From REEB48 sp964355085 (GTDB taxonomy: Bacteria > Patescibacteriota > Minisyncoccia > UBA6257 > 02-FULL-45-10c), in NCBI GenBank assembly GCA_964355085.1, contig CAYHBW010000023.1, positions 1 through 13,194 of the forward strand: DNA of 13,194 nt, in the 5' to 3' direction. Of the stretch, positions 12,786-13,194 are shown piece by piece (positions within the stretch are counted from its first letter, which is position 1; each line of letters begins with the position of its first letter). Below the pieces are notes generated by a model that saw only the letters and a list, made by a program, of their open reading frames with translations, searched no databases and was not told where the DNA came from. Both the position numbers and the translations under genes were made by a program.

Positions 12786-13194
12786 TTACATATATGAGAA
12801 CTGCAGGATTAAATAACCAAAGAACGAAAGAACGTAGGAACCGAGGAGCCGAGGAACCGAGGAACCGAGAAAACCCGTTCTTCCGTTCGCGCCAAGGGCG
12901 CGATGGCCAAGCCCTGGTCGGACTACTTTCTTTCATGGCAGTCGGCGTGATTGTCATTTCCGCCGCTGTCGTTACGACTCTCGTGAACACGCAGACGACC
13001 AGCAGTTATTTTCTCGGAGAACGGAATTTTTCATTCGCCGAGAGCGGAGCGGAAGACGCGAATCTCCGGCTTTTGCGCAATCCGAACTTCGTCAATAGCA
13101 CTACGACGTACAGTCTGTTCAGTCCGACCGTCTCTGTTATACTGGGAGTAAGCGGGGCCTCGTCAAAGACGATAGCAATCACGGCGCAATTCGA
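12782..13194 (+). CDS. Prepilin, GspK/PilX-like minor pilin, 3' partial
   Basis: Open frame from ATG 12782 to the window end (137 codons plus two bases), so the C-terminus is missing. A long 42-residue leader ends at G42; Q43 starts QALVGLLSFMAVGVIVISAAVV. Position 5 after cleavage is Gly, not Glu. Loss of Glu5 is a known trait of GspK and PilX, the tip-most minor pilins, and the gene is fourth in the series, so K/X is the best assignment. The following FAESGAEDANLRLLRNPNF resembles the start of PilX-type minor components. The leader codons are octamer repeats. It overlaps the PilW-like stop by four bases. Confidence 0.85.
   Translation, partial: MITYMRTAGLNNQRTKERRNRGAEEPRNRENPFFRSRQGRDGQALVGLLSFMAVGVIVISAAVVTTLVNTQTTSSYFLGERNFSFAESGAEDANLRLLRNPNFVNSTTTYSLFSPTVSVILGVSGASSKTIAITAQF
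12822..12888 (+). repeat. Intragenic octamer array, stop-free class, opposite orientation
   Basis: Units GAACGAAA, GAACGTAG, GAACCGAG, GAGCCGAG, GAACCGAG and GAACCGAG (12822-12869), then the reverse unit GTTCTTCC and GTTC (12877-12888). GAACGAAAGAACG (12822-12834) matches the reverse complement of 9361-9373 exactly, and pairs 12 of 13 with 12876-12888 locally. The block encodes most of the PilX-like leader. Confidence 0.9.

Noticed and set aside
7554..12888. Octamer blocks as a CRISPR array
   Set aside because: Units are only 7-8 bases, contiguous, without unique spacers of regular length, and partly coding.
12888..12902. CGCGCC-aag-GGCGCG hairpin in the PilX-like leader
   Set aside because: Perfect 6-bp stem but short and within codons for the leader; no T tract and no sign of a site for integration or termination.

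Overview
The window looks like a piece of a Candidate Phyla Radiation (Patescibacteria, Parcubacteria-like) genome. This is an inference from gene style: HisKA kinases with an SHQLRTPL H-box, many stand-alone receiver proteins, cysteine-free prepilins with LVE-type signals, few Shine-Dalgarno sites, and very compact junctions. UGA is used as a normal stop (4472-4474, 9283-9285, 12783-12785), which argues against the recoded Absconditabacteria and Gracilibacteria. All supported genes are on the + strand.

Bases 1-5424 form a signalling block. It holds a GAF-type histidine kinase (5' partial) with a receiver, a second receiver with its own extended -10 promoter, a terminator and promoter junction, a large membrane kinase (Cache-like sensor, HAMP, PAS, HisKA, HATPase) coupled to a third receiver, an AT-rich intergenic region with two similar promoter/dyad units, and a fourth receiver. 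None of the four receivers has an output domain.

Bases 5467-5838 hold an AT-rich S23/Avd-like four-helix-bundle gene bracketed by inverted, octamer-built repeats. Bases 5874-13194 form a type IV pilus assembly block: pilB ATPase, pilC platform protein, then four prepilins in the order known from T2SS/T4P minor pilins: GspH/FimT-like, GspI/PilV-like, GspJ/PilW-like and GspK/PilX-like (3' partial). The PilV-like protein is 971 aa and carries two tandem beta-rich modules of about 329 aa plus a C-terminal domain. It may be a pilin-anchored tip adhesin.

The most unusual signal is a family of 7-8-base tandem units that fills almost every junction from 5425 onward. A GAAGTTAG/CTAACTTC class lies mostly between genes. 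A stop-free GAACCGAG/GTTCCTCC class, or stop-free heptamers, builds the leader-peptide codons of the prepilins, ending before the cleavage site. The 12-mer TTAGCTTTTTAG occurs four times, in both orientations, between 5835 and 8791. The S23 gene sits inside such repeats. This suggests a repeat/S23 element family colonising a pilus operon, with possible effects on RNA folding and on reading frame (phase variation) of surface pilins.
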